A stretch of DNA of 64,000 nt, taken from NCBI RefSeq assembly GCF_016864575.1, contig NZ_CP044127.1, forward strand, positions 62,001 to 126,000. The letters run 5' to 3'. This DNA comes from Rhizobium sp. BG4. GTDB lineage: Bacteria; Pseudomonadota; Alphaproteobacteria; Rhizobiales; Rhizobiaceae. The translations under genes were made by a program, and so were the position numbers. Below are positions 25,117 through 34,417 of this stretch, piece by piece. Each line of letters opens with the position of its first letter. Position 1 is the stretch's first letter. The notes under the pieces are model-generated. The model was not told where the DNA came from and did not search any database. It saw nothing but the letters and a program-made list of their open reading frames with translations.

Positions 25117-27648
25117 TCAAATCAAATGAACATTTGTAGCGCGCTGGCGACCTTGGTTATCGAGATCCACATCAAAAGTTGCCATTTTGCCAGATTGTAG
25201 CCCGGCCCAAATCAGGTCTGACACTATTGCACGCGCAAGGAAATATTCACGGTTAGATGGATCGACGAGAAAACCGAAATTAGGTTTTCGGCCCTTCTCT
25301 TTGAGACTGCCAATGAGACCCGATATTGATGTCCTGTGGTCGGTAGCTTCTAGTTCTCCGATCAGCTTGTCCAACAAGGCGACAATCTCATTCCCGGTAC
25401 GGACATTCTTGGTTTGCAGAGCCTGAACAACCGATGATCGCGCTTTTCTTAGGTGCCCCGTCATCTTGGCGTCGATTATCCTAGGGTCAAGGGAAGAGAG
25501 AAAATCTGCGAAAGCTGCAAAAGGAGCTTCAAGGTCTGCATCTATGCCAACGGCAGCCTTATGAGCGATCATGCGTTGAAAATTCTGTGTTTGGAGATCC
25601 GCAAAAATCAATTTGGTTCGCATGTTTGAAAGTGGCGCCGCTGTCTCCGACGAAAGGATGTCCATAGCCCCTTCGAAATCGAAGTCGTACATCTTTGCTC
25701 TTGCCAGTTCTCGCTTTATATCGACAGAATCTGGGTCTCTTTTCAAGGCTTCTTCCAACTGTCCGATAGCCGCGGGACAATCTCCGTACCCACGTAGCAA
25801 GAACCCACCGAAGAAGAAGTACAGCTGTGGCGTCTCCGGCGATAACTCGATAGCCGAGCGATATGAGTCGGTCGCGCCGGCGAAGTCATGTTGGCGGAAT
25901 CGAATAAAAGCATCTGCTCGAAAGACTTCGAAATAATCGTGATTGGAGACTTTGAGCGTCTCGATAATCATGTTTGCTGGAAGGAACTCATCGTTGTACG
26001 CGAGTTTAACAGCCTCGCGTAGTTTCCCAGCGGCAAGAGCTTGAGACATGGAGCGAACCGTAAAGTTTCTGAAGTTGTATTTTTCCTGGCCTTCAGCCCC
26101 TCGTTCTGCTTGATAAGCGAAGCTAAGGCCACGGAATTTCCGGATCACAGCCTCCTGGGCTTCAGGCGTCAAACGCAGAATGCGCGCAATGTAGGCGCGA
26201 GCAAAAGGCTTGATTCGATAGTTCAACTCATAGCCGCTTTGGTTCTCGATCTCCAAAATCGAAAACTTCAAGAGCTCGGCTACGCCAGCCTCCAACTTAC
26301 GAACGTCAACAGACGAGACATGGTGCAAGACACCTAACGAAACAGCGCGTGGCAGGATCGACATTAGCGACAAAGTCATTCTTGCATCGATACTCAGTGC
26401 GTCAAAGACGTTTTCGAGACAAAACCTAAGCGCCATTTCAGGATTGCTCACGATTTTGCTGGCAGGCAGCCCAGCAATCACGCCCATGCAAAACCACTTT
26501 AACAGAAGTGGCCTTCGCTCCAGACGGCTAGCAAAATGCCGCAACTCGTCCGGTTTCAATGATGACAGCGTTTTTATGCTATAGGATTTTATGAGCGCAC
26601 GAAGATAAATCTCTCCCTCGTTATCGGTCAGCGGTTTGACGTCCACCGTCAAATCGCCTCCGACGGGAATACGAGACGTCAACACAACCTTACTCTGGCC
26701 GGGGATGTCCGACACGAAATCCCGAATGGTGTCGTCAAGGACCGTTTCAAGATTGTCTATTGCAAGAAGTATTTTGTTGTTCTCTAGAAGCTGCCGAACA
26801 CGGGACATAGGATTCGATTTATCGTCCTCAAAGATGCCTACTACCTCTTCAAAGAGGCCCATTGAAGTCGTTATTGCGTGTTCAATTCTCTGGATTTCAC
26901 CAACCGTTAATTTGGACGTTTTTGCTGAGACCCAGACGATCGCGTCAAAGTCATGATCGCCGGAATTAACCAAGCTATAAAGTGCCTGCACCGTGAGGGC
27001 CGTTTTACCATTTCCGCCATCGCCCAACACGGTAACGACTGGATGCCGACTTAAAATTTTCTTTTTCAGTTCTTGTTCGAGCTGTGGCCTAGGGACAAAC
27101 CCGGTATCGTCGTAGTCGGGAAGAGGCAGGTTATGGAAAATACCGCTTTCAGTGGGCTGTTCAAGAAAGGTGACTGCTCGCCGGGTGATAGCTTCTGGAT
27201 CAGTGTTATAATCAACAAGAGCTTTGTGAAGAACAGGCCAAAAACCATTGCTCTTAACCAAGTCATTGGCCAACGCAAACGCCGTTGCGTGTTCTTCAAC
27301 AGTCAGAGGCCGACCGTGCATTACTGAGTTGCGTACCGGCACCGCCGCCATTAGCGATGCTGCTTTCGCGGAAAAATGCTTCCGGAGTGCATCACTGAAA
27401 TGCTGCTTGAGACGTTGAGCAATTGCTACTTTGTCGCCAAGATCGAGCTGATAGAGAAGTTCGAAATCGTCCTTTGCGGTTGTATATGGCTCATCAGACT
27501 TCTCAGCACGTTGAGTAGCTTTTTCGCGTTCTTGCGTACTCAGAAATCCGGTTGTTATACGACCCGAGGCGGAGCGAATGTGCGTGACCAGATCCTTTTC
27601 TATCGAATCGAAAAAGATGAAAAGGGCTACTCGCTGATAGCTCGCCAA
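25117..27648 (-). CDS. HEPN-STAND (NB-ARC-like) NTPase with TPR repeats and C-terminal cold-shock-like domain
   Basis: An 843-residue multidomain protein. Residues about 1-145 form a Swt1-like HEPN domain ending in RNSVMH (106-111), the RX4H motif of HEPN ribonucleases. A STAND/NB-ARC NTPase follows: P-loop GDGGNGKT (209-216), Walker B ILLAIDNLE (293-301), sensor VVLTSRIP (321-328), then winged-helix and helical parts. TPR-like repeats lie at about 590-720. The last about 60 residues (NFGFLVD...GLQSGKMATFDVDLD...ATNVHLI) look like a cold-shock/OB fold. Start: TTG with GGAG 7-8 nt upstream. The gene is convergent with the hsd operon and looks more AT-rich than hsdR. The expected mode is infection sensing through TPRs, NTP-driven oligomerisation and HEPN RNA cleavage causing growth arrest. 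That mode is inferred from the families; I do not recall this exact domain order as a characterised system. Confidence 0.85.
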   Translation of the reverse strand: MASYQRVALFIFFDSIEKDLVTHIRSASGRITTGFLSTQEREKATQRAEKSDEPYTTAKDDFELLYQLDLGDKVAIAQRLKQHFSDALRKHFSAKAASLMAAVPVRNSVMHGRPLTVEEHATAFALANDLVKSNGFWPVLHKALVDYNTDPEAITRRAVTFLEQPTESGIFHNLPLPDYDDTGFVPRPQLEQELKKKILSRHPVVTVLGDGGNGKTALTVQALYSLVNSGDHDFDAIVWVSAKTSKLTVGEIQRIEHAITTSMGLFEEVVGIFEDDKSNPMSRVRQLLENNKILLAIDNLETVLDDTIRDFVSDIPGQSKVVLTSRIPVGGDLTVDVKPLTDNEGEIYLRALIKSYSIKTLSSLKPDELRHFASRLERRPLLLKWFCMGVIAGLPASKIVSNPEMALRFCLENVFDALSIDARMTLSLMSILPRAVSLGVLHHVSSVDVRKLEAGVAELLKFSILEIENQSGYELNYRIKPFARAYIARILRLTPEAQEAVIRKFRGLSFAYQAERGAEGQEKYNFRNFTVRSMSQALAAGKLREAVKLAYNDEFLPANMIIETLKVSNHDYFEVFRADAFIRFRQHDFAGATDSYRSAIELSPETPQLYFFFGGFLLRGYGDCPAAIGQLEEALKRDPDSVDIKRELARAKMYDFDFEGAMDILSSETAAPLSNMRTKLIFADLQTQNFQRMIAHKAAVGIDADLEAPFAAFADFLSSLDPRIIDAKMTGHLRKARSSVVQALQTKNVRTGNEIVALLDKLIGELEATDHRTSISGLIGSLKEKGRKPNFGFLVDPSNREYFLARAIVSDLIWAGLQSGKMATFDVDLDNQGRQRATNVHLI

Positions 27649-28043
27649 AGTGATTCTCCGAAACGTCTAGAAAGTATAATTTACCTGTTTGGTTGAGCAA
27701 AGTTTAGTCCGGAATCAATCTGTGCTCGAGTAATGCACAGGATACAGTCGACGCGGATAGGGCTTCACAATGGGGGCTACGGTCCAGCCTTGAACATAAT
27801 CAATCGCGGATCGTTGTTGTTCTCAAACGCATATTTGTCTTCCGCAAGAGTTGAACACGCATTCGTTCATGAGTCGCGTCCACTCGCAGCTTGCTGCTAC
27901 GCGGCCTACAGCTACCTTTCGACAGAAGGGCAACTTGTATCAGTTCATCGGATACTATCTTGTCGGCCGCGCCACCGAATGGGGATGGATTTGACACAAG
28001 GCGTCACGAAAAAGGCCGCACTCTTCGACGAGTCGAAGAGCTC
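27649..28043. other. Divergent intergenic region between the STAND and nuclease genes
   Basis: About 395 bp without a convincing gene. A 104-codon frame (27733-28047) ends in an ATGA overlap with the nuclease start but has no recognisable family, so I do not call it. Promoters of both divergent genes must lie here; I could not pick a clear one. Confidence 0.45.
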
Positions 28044-28980
28044 ATGACTGATCTCTTGCTCTGCGAGCTGTTAGGCACCAGGCCGCAATTTGTCCTCGAC
28101 GTGTTCGCGCATCTTGGCCTTGGTGACGCCGGAAAGGTGATCAGCGTCCGGCGGAGCGTTCACAAGACGTTACTTGGCGAAACCGACATCGAGGCTGTGG
28201 TCGAGGTCGGGCGAGAGCGTGTAGGTTTCCTTATCGAAAACAAGGTGCGTGCCCTTCTGATGCCAGAACAACTCGGGCGTTATCGCAGACGAGGGGAAGA
28301 TGGTCAAAAGAGGGAATTGTGGGAACGCTATTACGTCGCAGTTTTCCCCGGAGGGTTACCGGTCATACATTACAGTAGATGAAGCGGCCTTCGTGGATGG
28401 ATTTCTCACCTATGAGTGGACCAGGGATTGGCTCACCAGGGACGCCCCCGCCCTCAATGCCTTTAAGGTACACATGCTGACCGAGGCGATAGACGATGCG
28501 CGTATAGGATACGTGAAACGCCTCGACACCCGAATGACGCATTTTCACCAGTCCGTTCACGGCATTGCCACCAACGAGTATCCCCAGCTGAGGATGGCGT
28601 GGCTCGAACAGGCTGGCTATGACTCCTCGATAATTCATCTACCATATGCGTTGCCTGCGAGGGGCGATTCACTTTTGATGAAAATGAAGATGGGAACCGC
28701 AGAATTGCGCGTCGAAACGCGGGATCCGATTGGAGCCGAGCGCTCCCTGAATTCGCTGCTGCCTGATGGATGGCGCACCACCAGGGCCAAGGGCTATGCT
28801 GGCGTAGAGATCGCGGTCGGTATGCTGGATGCCACCAAGGACTTTCCACTCATTGAATCACATGTAAGGAGGTTTCTGGACGCCCTGCGCGAGCTACACC
28901 ACTTCTACCATCGCTATGACGTTTCCGAGACCATCGAAGGGAACCGCGGAATACGTCTCTCCCGGAGCAAGTCCGCCTGA
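28044..28980 (+). pseudogene. PD-(D/E)XK nuclease-superfamily protein, frameshifted
   Basis: Frame one (from the ATG at 28044) encodes an N-terminal PD-(D/E)XK core: E46-x-D48 in LLGETDIEAVVE and E65-x-K67 in FLIENKV, followed by EQLGRYRRRG. It runs into a premature stop at about 28382. The next frame continues without loss of content, from SPEGYRSYI to 28980. A single extra base in the TTTTCCCC run at 28342-28349 explains the break; removing one base gives an uninterrupted protein of about 311 residues. The family (PDDEXK_4-like) is common beside restriction systems. It could be a real inactivation, a sequencing error, or programmed frameshifting on the homopolymer. Confidence 0.75.
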
Positions 28981-29067
28981 GGGCCGTCATTTTCAGCCAC
29001 GTTTGAGCCGAAGCCAAGGGCGACATGGCGGGCATTTGTGCAGGCGATGTATCCGGCACACTTCGGT

Positions 29068-30153
29068 TTAGAGCGCCGATCTGCGAGAAAACCACATAGG
29101 GATGTTTGCGACGCTTCGGACAAACCTCAGAAGCGTCCAGAGCGCCAGCAGGATCCAGACGACTACTCCGATCAAGATCCAGACTACCTCGGCCAGGTAC
29201 TCAACGATCGTGAAGACGATCTTCGCCCCTTTGCGGAGCGCGAGCACGCCGCGGTATTTTTGTCCCGTTTTTTCGGCGACGGCCGCTAACCTCTTCAAAT
29301 CCGCGAGCTCCCCCGCGTTTTCGACCGTCTGAACCGTTGCGCGATAACCCTGTTTGCTTGAAACAGTGAATGTCGCCCTGGCGGCGTCTGAGACCATCTT
29401 GACGGCCTCCGGCTTGATCAGCTTGCGGCCTTCCTGAAGGGCGCCGTTCAGGTCGAGGTCGCTCGCCCGATGCTTCATCGCCCGGATCACGCCGTCGTCG
29501 ATCGAGCGACTCGCGAGCGCCACAACGTCCTTCTCCAACGGTTCCGGCAGCTTGTTGAGCTTCTTCAGCTTCTTCAGGATCGACAGGCCGCCCCTAAGCG
29601 GCGCAGCTGCACCCAAGCTCACATAGTTGCTGGCCGAGGCCGCGACACCGATCCCTGCAAGAAAAACAGTCAGCCTGTCATAGTCCGGATATTTAGCCGC
29701 CTCCGTCGCTAGATCCCTCAGATCGCCGACGATCAAAGCATCCGTCGCTGCAGCTGCAACGAAAGCGGTCGGCGTGTCGCCTCTCCCGGTCGATATGCCT
29801 GTCCACACCTCAAACGCGGAGCGAGCGAGGCTGAACTTGTTGCTCTCCTCGATTTTCGCGAGCAGTTCTGACGGGAGCGGCTCGCCATTGTCTGCGGCGA
29901 CGACCGACAGGCTCTCGGCCAACTCCGGATCGTTTTCCGCGAGCGCCTGTTCGGCCAGCCTCCGGATTTCGTCTGGCGAGCGCGATTCGGCCGCTCTTTC
30001 AAGCATCGCCGTGGGGTCGTCGCGTATGCCGAAGAGTCGGACGGCATCAATAAAGTATGGTGTAAAGGCCCATGCCGACATGACGAGCGATGCGAAGGCG
30101 ATGTACCTTACAGCGCGGAACGGCAAAAAGAGAAGGGGCGGTATTCTAGACAA
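29068..30153 (-). CDS. Membrane protein of unknown function, third gene of the J-domain operon
   Basis: A 361-residue protein I cannot assign to a known family. Hydrophobic segments lie near the N-terminus (about residues 5-32) and near the C-terminus (about 310-345, with VVWILIGVVVWILL). Between them is a long, mostly helical Ala/Leu/Lys-rich part with a KKLKKLNKLPEPLEKD stretch. A TTG start at 30153 overlaps the stop of the J-domain gene by 8 bp, and no reading further upstream is needed. The gene is the last of three overlapping minus-strand membrane-protein genes. A membrane-anchored effector is one guess. Confidence 0.6.
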   Translation of the reverse strand: MSRIPPLLFLPFRAVRYIAFASLVMSAWAFTPYFIDAVRLFGIRDDPTAMLERAAESRSPDEIRRLAEQALAENDPELAESLSVVAADNGEPLPSELLAKIEESNKFSLARSAFEVWTGISTGRGDTPTAFVAAAATDALIVGDLRDLATEAAKYPDYDRLTVFLAGIGVAASASNYVSLGAAAPLRGGLSILKKLKKLNKLPEPLEKDVVALASRSIDDGVIRAMKHRASDLDLNGALQEGRKLIKPEAVKMVSDAARATFTVSSKQGYRATVQTVENAGELADLKRLAAVAEKTGQKYRGVLALRKGAKIVFTIVEYLAEVVWILIGVVVWILLALWTLLRFVRSVANIPMWFSRRSAL

Positions 30154-31204
30154 ACCCGCGCTCCACCTTCGCGGTCTCGTAAGCCTTGTTAAGGCGCCGG
30201 CTCTCAAACTCGGCGACAACCTTGAGCTTGTCGCCCAGATGCGCAACCTTGTCGGAGTGATATCCTCGGATCGCGTTGCGGTAGGCGGTCTTGATCTCCT
30301 CGACGGCCGCGTCGGCTGCAACGCCCAGCACCGTCCACCATGGCTCGCTCCGCGATCTTTCTTCCTCAGGCTCTTCGAATGCACCGTCCGGGTCGTATTC
30401 GTAGATCTGGTCTGGATTCAGCCGTTCCTCGAGCGCTGCAAGCCTCAGCATAGTCCCGACGTCGCCCGACCGCTTCAGGCGGCTCCGGAAAAACGGCTGC
30501 GAAACAAAGAGGGAGGCGTACCCGGCGAGCACCCCGGTCATCATGACAGCGAGCATATCCGGTCGCAGCGGACGCCACAAAAGCTGGCCGGAGGCGAAAT
30601 TGCCGATGCTCGCGAGCCAGGCAATCTCTCCGGGATAGTCGCGCGAAGCGATCATCATTCCAGCGATCGACAAGAGTGCGACCAAGAGGGAGAGCCTTGC
30701 TGCAAGTGACCACGCCCTGCGTCCAACCCATCTCTCGAATGGACCTCGCCAGTTCGGGATCGCCCCGAGGAGCTGTGTCCTGGTCGCCTTGATCTGGTGC
30801 ATCACATCCTTCATACGCAGCTCGACGTCGTCGAGTTCCGCATTAATCAACTTTCCGTCTCGCTTGCGGCGGTCATAGCGCATGCCGGCGCTCGACGAGG
30901 TCGAGTCAATGCCGAGCGCACTCGCCCTCATATGAAGGCGCCGAAATTCCTCACGGACTGCCCCGAGTTTGCGGAGCTGGCCTTCAATTTCCCGGTCTCC
31001 CTCGACACTCACCAGTTTGTCAGGGTCAGGGAGCGGCGGCGGCTTCGCGCCCATGAGGGCCGACGAGACCATCAGGCCGAGGCAGAGAACCGGATAGAAG
31101 TAGAAGCCGGCCGTCAAGAGCACCAGCAGGGCGAAAATTATGAACATGCCGACGTACAACATGCTGCCCGTAAAACCCCCGCTCTGCTTACGCCTGCTCG
31201 CCAT
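30146..31204 (-). CDS. Membrane-anchored J-domain protein with HSD in place of HPD
   Basis: A 352-residue protein with an N-terminal membrane hairpin (about 14-50), two more hydrophobic segments in the middle (about 175-250) and a C-terminal J-domain (about 287-352: WWTVLGVAADAA, AYRNAIRGYHSDK). The HPD tripeptide needed to stimulate Hsp70 ATPase is HSD here (316-318). The start ATG at 31204 shares one base with the stop of the preceding gene (TAATG), which fixes the start; the same frame is open upstream to 31882 but that part is unrelated, decayed GGDEF sequence. Possible roles are recruiting DnaK to the membrane or a degenerate J-module used only for binding. Confidence 0.75.
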   Translation of the reverse strand: MASRRKQSGGFTGSMLYVGMFIIFALLVLLTAGFYFYPVLCLGLMVSSALMGAKPPPLPDPDKLVSVEGDREIEGQLRKLGAVREEFRRLHMRASALGIDSTSSSAGMRYDRRKRDGKLINAELDDVELRMKDVMHQIKATRTQLLGAIPNWRGPFERWVGRRAWSLAARLSLLVALLSIAGMMIASRDYPGEIAWLASIGNFASGQLLWRPLRPDMLAVMMTGVLAGYASLFVSQPFFRSRLKRSGDVGTMLRLAALEERLNPDQIYEYDPDGAFEEPEEERSRSEPWWTVLGVAADAAVEEIKTAYRNAIRGYHSDKVAHLGDKLKVVAEFESRRLNKAYETAKVERGFV

Positions 31205-31470
31205 TACCTGCCGACCATCAGAAAAAGCACGAACAGCAGTCCGCCGTAAAAAACGAGGCTGTAGTAAACAGTCATGATTGGACTGCGGGCATGCCTCGCG
31301 CTTAAGACCGCGCCTCGAACACCCGGGTTCGGAAACATATACCCGAACCAGAGAATGACCGCGCCCGGAAGCAGCAGCCATTTCCACCAGCGATCTATTC
31401 TGATTTCCGGAAGATTTTCTCGATCCCAGCGCAACGCGACCCCCATGCCAATACAGTCGCGAAAGTACAT
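31204..31470 (-). CDS. Small membrane protein, first gene of the J-domain operon
   Basis: An 88-residue protein with two clear membrane segments (about 29-46 and 66-86) joined by a short basic loop. The first 25 residues are soluble and charged. The stop overlaps the next start as TAATG, so it is translationally coupled to the J-domain protein. I do not recognise the family. The upstream GAAAG is a weak ribosome-binding site. Confidence 0.6.
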   Translation of the reverse strand: MYFRDCIGMGVALRWDRENLPEIRIDRWWKWLLLPGAVILWFGYMFPNPGVRGAVLSARHARSPIMTVYYSLVFYGGLLFVLFLMVGR

Positions 31471-31639
31471 GATCTTTCGATAGTTTCAACGGGGGGCAGG
31501 TCTCCTCGATGGAAGGTGTTGTTGGATAGAAAGCCTTAGCGATTATCCAAACCGCGGTTGCGGTAGTCGCGCTTAACTGAGCTTTCGATGTTGCCCACAC
31601 GGTATGAGGGTCGTGCGTTCGTATCCGTTCAAGGCGAGG

Positions 31640-31948
31640 GTCTGAACATTTTCGTTTCGTCGGCTGAACTGCCGTGAGTGCACCGATTGCGGTCCTCTCT
31701 CTTTGCCGCATAAAGTGCTGCATCGGCTTCCCGCCGAAGCGTCCACGCTCTTTGGCGTACAGTCCGGGGAGGGTGGCGACGCCGATGCTGAGCGTTACCA
31801 CTGGCGCCGCCCGGGGCTGGGAAATGAGGCAGCCTCGACGCACTGCCGATCGTTTCGGCAAGGCTAAGGGCCGTCTTTGCATAGCAACCAGGAAGGAAAA
31901 TCAGGCACTCTCCCCACCGAAACGCGCGACCTGACGTCGGGGCGGTAG
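31640..31948 (-). pseudogene. Remnant of a GGDEF (diguanylate cyclase) gene
   Basis: Three consecutive pieces of a GGDEF domain occur in different minus-strand frames. FRWGECLIFLPGCYAKTAL (about 31860-31920) corresponds to the signature region, but the GG(D/E)EF motif itself is reduced to GEC. PVVTLSIGVATLPG (about 31760-31805) and EADAALYAAKREDRNRC (about 31685-31735) follow. At least two frame changes plus motif loss show decay. It lies just downstream of the chemoreceptor gene on the same strand. No start region is present, so the original N-terminus was lost or replaced. Confidence 0.7.
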
Positions 31949-33721
31949 TCAAAAATCTTGCCAGCTTTCCTGATACGCGACTGCCGCCGAACGGTTGACC
32001 AAGACAGACGCTCTAGCGTGCCGGCGGGCATTCTGCGTCGACTGACGTTCAGTTGGAACGAAACCGCGAGCCGAGGGGGCGTTTAGGGCGGAGTCAACTT
32101 TGAACTGAGCGAGAAGTTGACGCAAGGCGGCGGCCTGTTCGGCTAGACCGGAGCTCGCGGCAGTGCTTTCCTCTGCCATAGCTGCATTTTGTTGAGTGGC
32201 TTGGTCCATTGAATTTACAGCCACATTAATCTCTTTGAGACCCACGGACTGCTCTCGCGCCGCCTCAACGATAGCCGCGACGTTGTCATTGATCTCGCCG
32301 ACCCGCTCGACTATTTCGGCCAAAGCCTCTCCCGTTTTGCTCACGAGATCGACACCTCTTCTGACGTGTTGCCCCGACGTCGAAATTAGCGACTTGATTT
32401 CGTTGGCGGCTGCGGCGGACCGTTGCGCCAGCTCACGCACTTCCTGCGCCACCACCGCGAAGCCCTTCCCAGCCTCACCAGCACGTGCTGCCTCCACGCC
32501 GGCATTCAAGGCGAGCAGGTTCGTTTGGAATGCGATATCGTCGATGACGCCGATGATGTTCGTAATGCCGTTGGAGGATCGCTCTATTTCGCCCATCGCG
32601 CCGACAGCGCTGCGAACGATTTCTCCGGACGCTTCCGCGCCCTGCTTCGTACGGGCAACGAGAAGCCCAGCGTCGTGCGCTCGGCGGCTGGAATCGGCAA
32701 CGGTGGTGGTAATCTGCTCGAGAGCCGCGGCGGTTTCCTCAAGTGAGGCAGCCTGCGTCTCCGTTCGTTTGGAAAAGCTATCTGCCGCGTTGCTAATCTC
32801 ATAAGCGGCTGCGGCAATCTCGCCGCCATTCATACCAATCGTCTCCATGGTCTGTCGCAGCCTGAGCACCGAGCTATTAAAATTGGCCCGCAGCTCCTCC
32901 ATCGACGGCACAAACACTAGGTCAAGAGAGGTTGTCAGGTCTCCCTGAGAAAGAGCCGACAGCGCTGAATTCACATGTTCGATTGCCGATATCCGAGCCG
33001 TTACGTCGGTAGCGAACTTCACGACCTTGATGACCTCGCCCGAGCTGTTGATAATCGGGTTGTAAGCCGCCTGGATCCAGACCTCCTTGCCGCTTTTGCT
33101 GACGCGGACAAACTCGTCGGAGAAAAACTCGCCGGCTGCAAGACGTTTCCAAAACTGCCCATATTCGGCCGTGGCGATGTAGTCCTTGCGACAGAACAGG
33201 GTGTGATGTTTGCCTACTATCTCGGTGAGGGCGTAGCCCATCGTCCTGCAAAAGTTCTCGTTCGCAGCGATGATTTGTCCGTCCGAAGTGAATTCGATAA
33301 CGAACTGGGAGCGGGAGATTGCTTCAAGTTTTGCAGCATCCTCGAGAGCCTGGCGCTTGGCCGCTGTCACGTCCGATGCGATCTTGACGATCTTGTAGGG
33401 CTTCCCACCCTTTTTCACAGGATTATAGGTCGCTTGGACCCAAAGTTCCGTGCCTCCTTTGGCGATGCGCTTATAGGTCCCGGAGGCGAACGTCCCCGAA
33501 CCAAGTCTGCTCCAGAAGTCCCGATACTCGGGCGAACCGGAATGACTGGCTTCGCAGAACATGCTGTGGTGCTTGCCGACAATCTCGCTAAGTTGATAGC
33601 CAAGGACCGCGCAGAAATTTGCATTCGCTGAAAGAACTTTACCTTGCAGGTCGAACTCTATGACGGCCTGCGAAGCTGCAATAGCTTCGAGCGCCCTCTG
33701 CGCGTCAATCGCACCCAGCAT
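31949..33721 (-). CDS. Methyl-accepting chemotaxis protein with tandem PAS domains
   Basis: A 590-residue soluble or membrane-associated chemoreceptor without membrane segments. Two PAS domains (about residues 1-115 and 120-240) each start with an SQ.VIEF pattern and contain the GKHH..FC and K.GKE.W.QA..NP segments of PAS_3/PAS_9-type sensors. HAMP-like and MCP signalling helices follow, with the conserved tip DDIAFQTNLLALNAGVEAA. The ATG at 33721 has GGAG 9 nt upstream; an in-frame ATG at 33736 is also possible. The PAS pair probably senses a redox or cytoplasmic signal, and the protein feeds a CheA array. It resembles rhizobial cytoplasmic receptors. No che genes are nearby. Confidence 0.88.
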   Translation of the reverse strand: MLGAIDAQRALEAIAASQAVIEFDLQGKVLSANANFCAVLGYQLSEIVGKHHSMFCEASHSGSPEYRDFWSRLGSGTFASGTYKRIAKGGTELWVQATYNPVKKGGKPYKIVKIASDVTAAKRQALEDAAKLEAISRSQFVIEFTSDGQIIAANENFCRTMGYALTEIVGKHHTLFCRKDYIATAEYGQFWKRLAAGEFFSDEFVRVSKSGKEVWIQAAYNPIINSSGEVIKVVKFATDVTARISAIEHVNSALSALSQGDLTTSLDLVFVPSMEELRANFNSSVLRLRQTMETIGMNGGEIAAAAYEISNAADSFSKRTETQAASLEETAAALEQITTTVADSSRRAHDAGLLVARTKQGAEASGEIVRSAVGAMGEIERSSNGITNIIGVIDDIAFQTNLLALNAGVEAARAGEAGKGFAVVAQEVRELAQRSAAAANEIKSLISTSGQHVRRGVDLVSKTGEALAEIVERVGEINDNVAAIVEAAREQSVGLKEINVAVNSMDQATQQNAAMAEESTAASSGLAEQAAALRQLLAQFKVDSALNAPSARGFVPTERQSTQNARRHARASVLVNRSAAVAYQESWQDF

Positions 33722-34417
33722 CGTCCTGAACTCCATTTTGAATTTGGGACACTTTGCGCTCAGTTGGTTAATGAAGAATGGGCGGTGGGCCCAATTAGCA
33801 ACTAAGCGCGTAACGCGGTTTCCGACGTACAGGCCAGTGATCGGGTCGCAAGCGATCACTCATCGTGGACATTGGCTTAAACCTGCCAGTCATGCCCAGG
33901 TGATGCTTTTTGTGCTGAGCAAATTAATGAAACGTCCTTTTGATCGACTCCAATAAGGTCGCTGGTTGCACGCCGGCCCTAGTTTGATGGGGCTTGAACC
34001 GTGCCGTCGGCGCAGTGCGGAACGAGCAGGGTTGAGGGACCACGCACCGAACGCCGTCCTACCAGAGAATGCCTTTGATCAGCTTTCAGCTGCAAAAAAA
34101 TCAACCGCGAGATGGACATCGATGCTTGGTCAACTATCTCCGGATGCGATTTTGTGAGTTTTATGAGGGTCAGATATGACAAAGCTACGCGTTCTGCTCG
34201 CCTTTTCACTATTTGTGGCCGCCAGTTCCCTGGCACTCTCATTCAGCGCACGGGGTGCGCAACCGCTTCGACCAGTCGCTTCGGAACTGGGAGCGCTGTT
34301 CTGAAAATATCTTGCCCGTTTTGAATATGCCTGAACTATTTTACAGTATCCATCGGCACAATGTACGGTAATCAACGTATCCTGTCTTGTTAAGATAATA
34401 TTACGCTCCCTGGTATG
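33722..34417. other. Intergenic region without a recognisable gene
   Basis: About 700 bp, partly AT-rich, between the chemoreceptor and an IS remnant. Small frames (for example minus 33979-34242) show no family features. Nothing more can be supported. Confidence 0.45.

Noticed and set aside
27733..28047. 104-codon frame ending in an ATGA overlap with the nuclease gene
   Set aside because: No recognisable family or ribosome-binding site; the overlap alone is weak evidence.
29774..30709. 311-codon plus-strand frame
   Set aside because: Antisense to the J-domain operon, which has overlapping starts and stops and clear domains.
31205..31882. Upstream extension of the J-domain gene to a 578-residue protein
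   Set aside because: The extra part runs antisense-like through the small membrane-protein gene and the GGDEF relic; the TAATG overlap marks the real start.
34320..34400. nod-box-like or other symbiotic promoter before the IS remnant
   Set aside because: The AT-rich stretch does not show the repeated ATC-N9-GAT pattern of a nod box.
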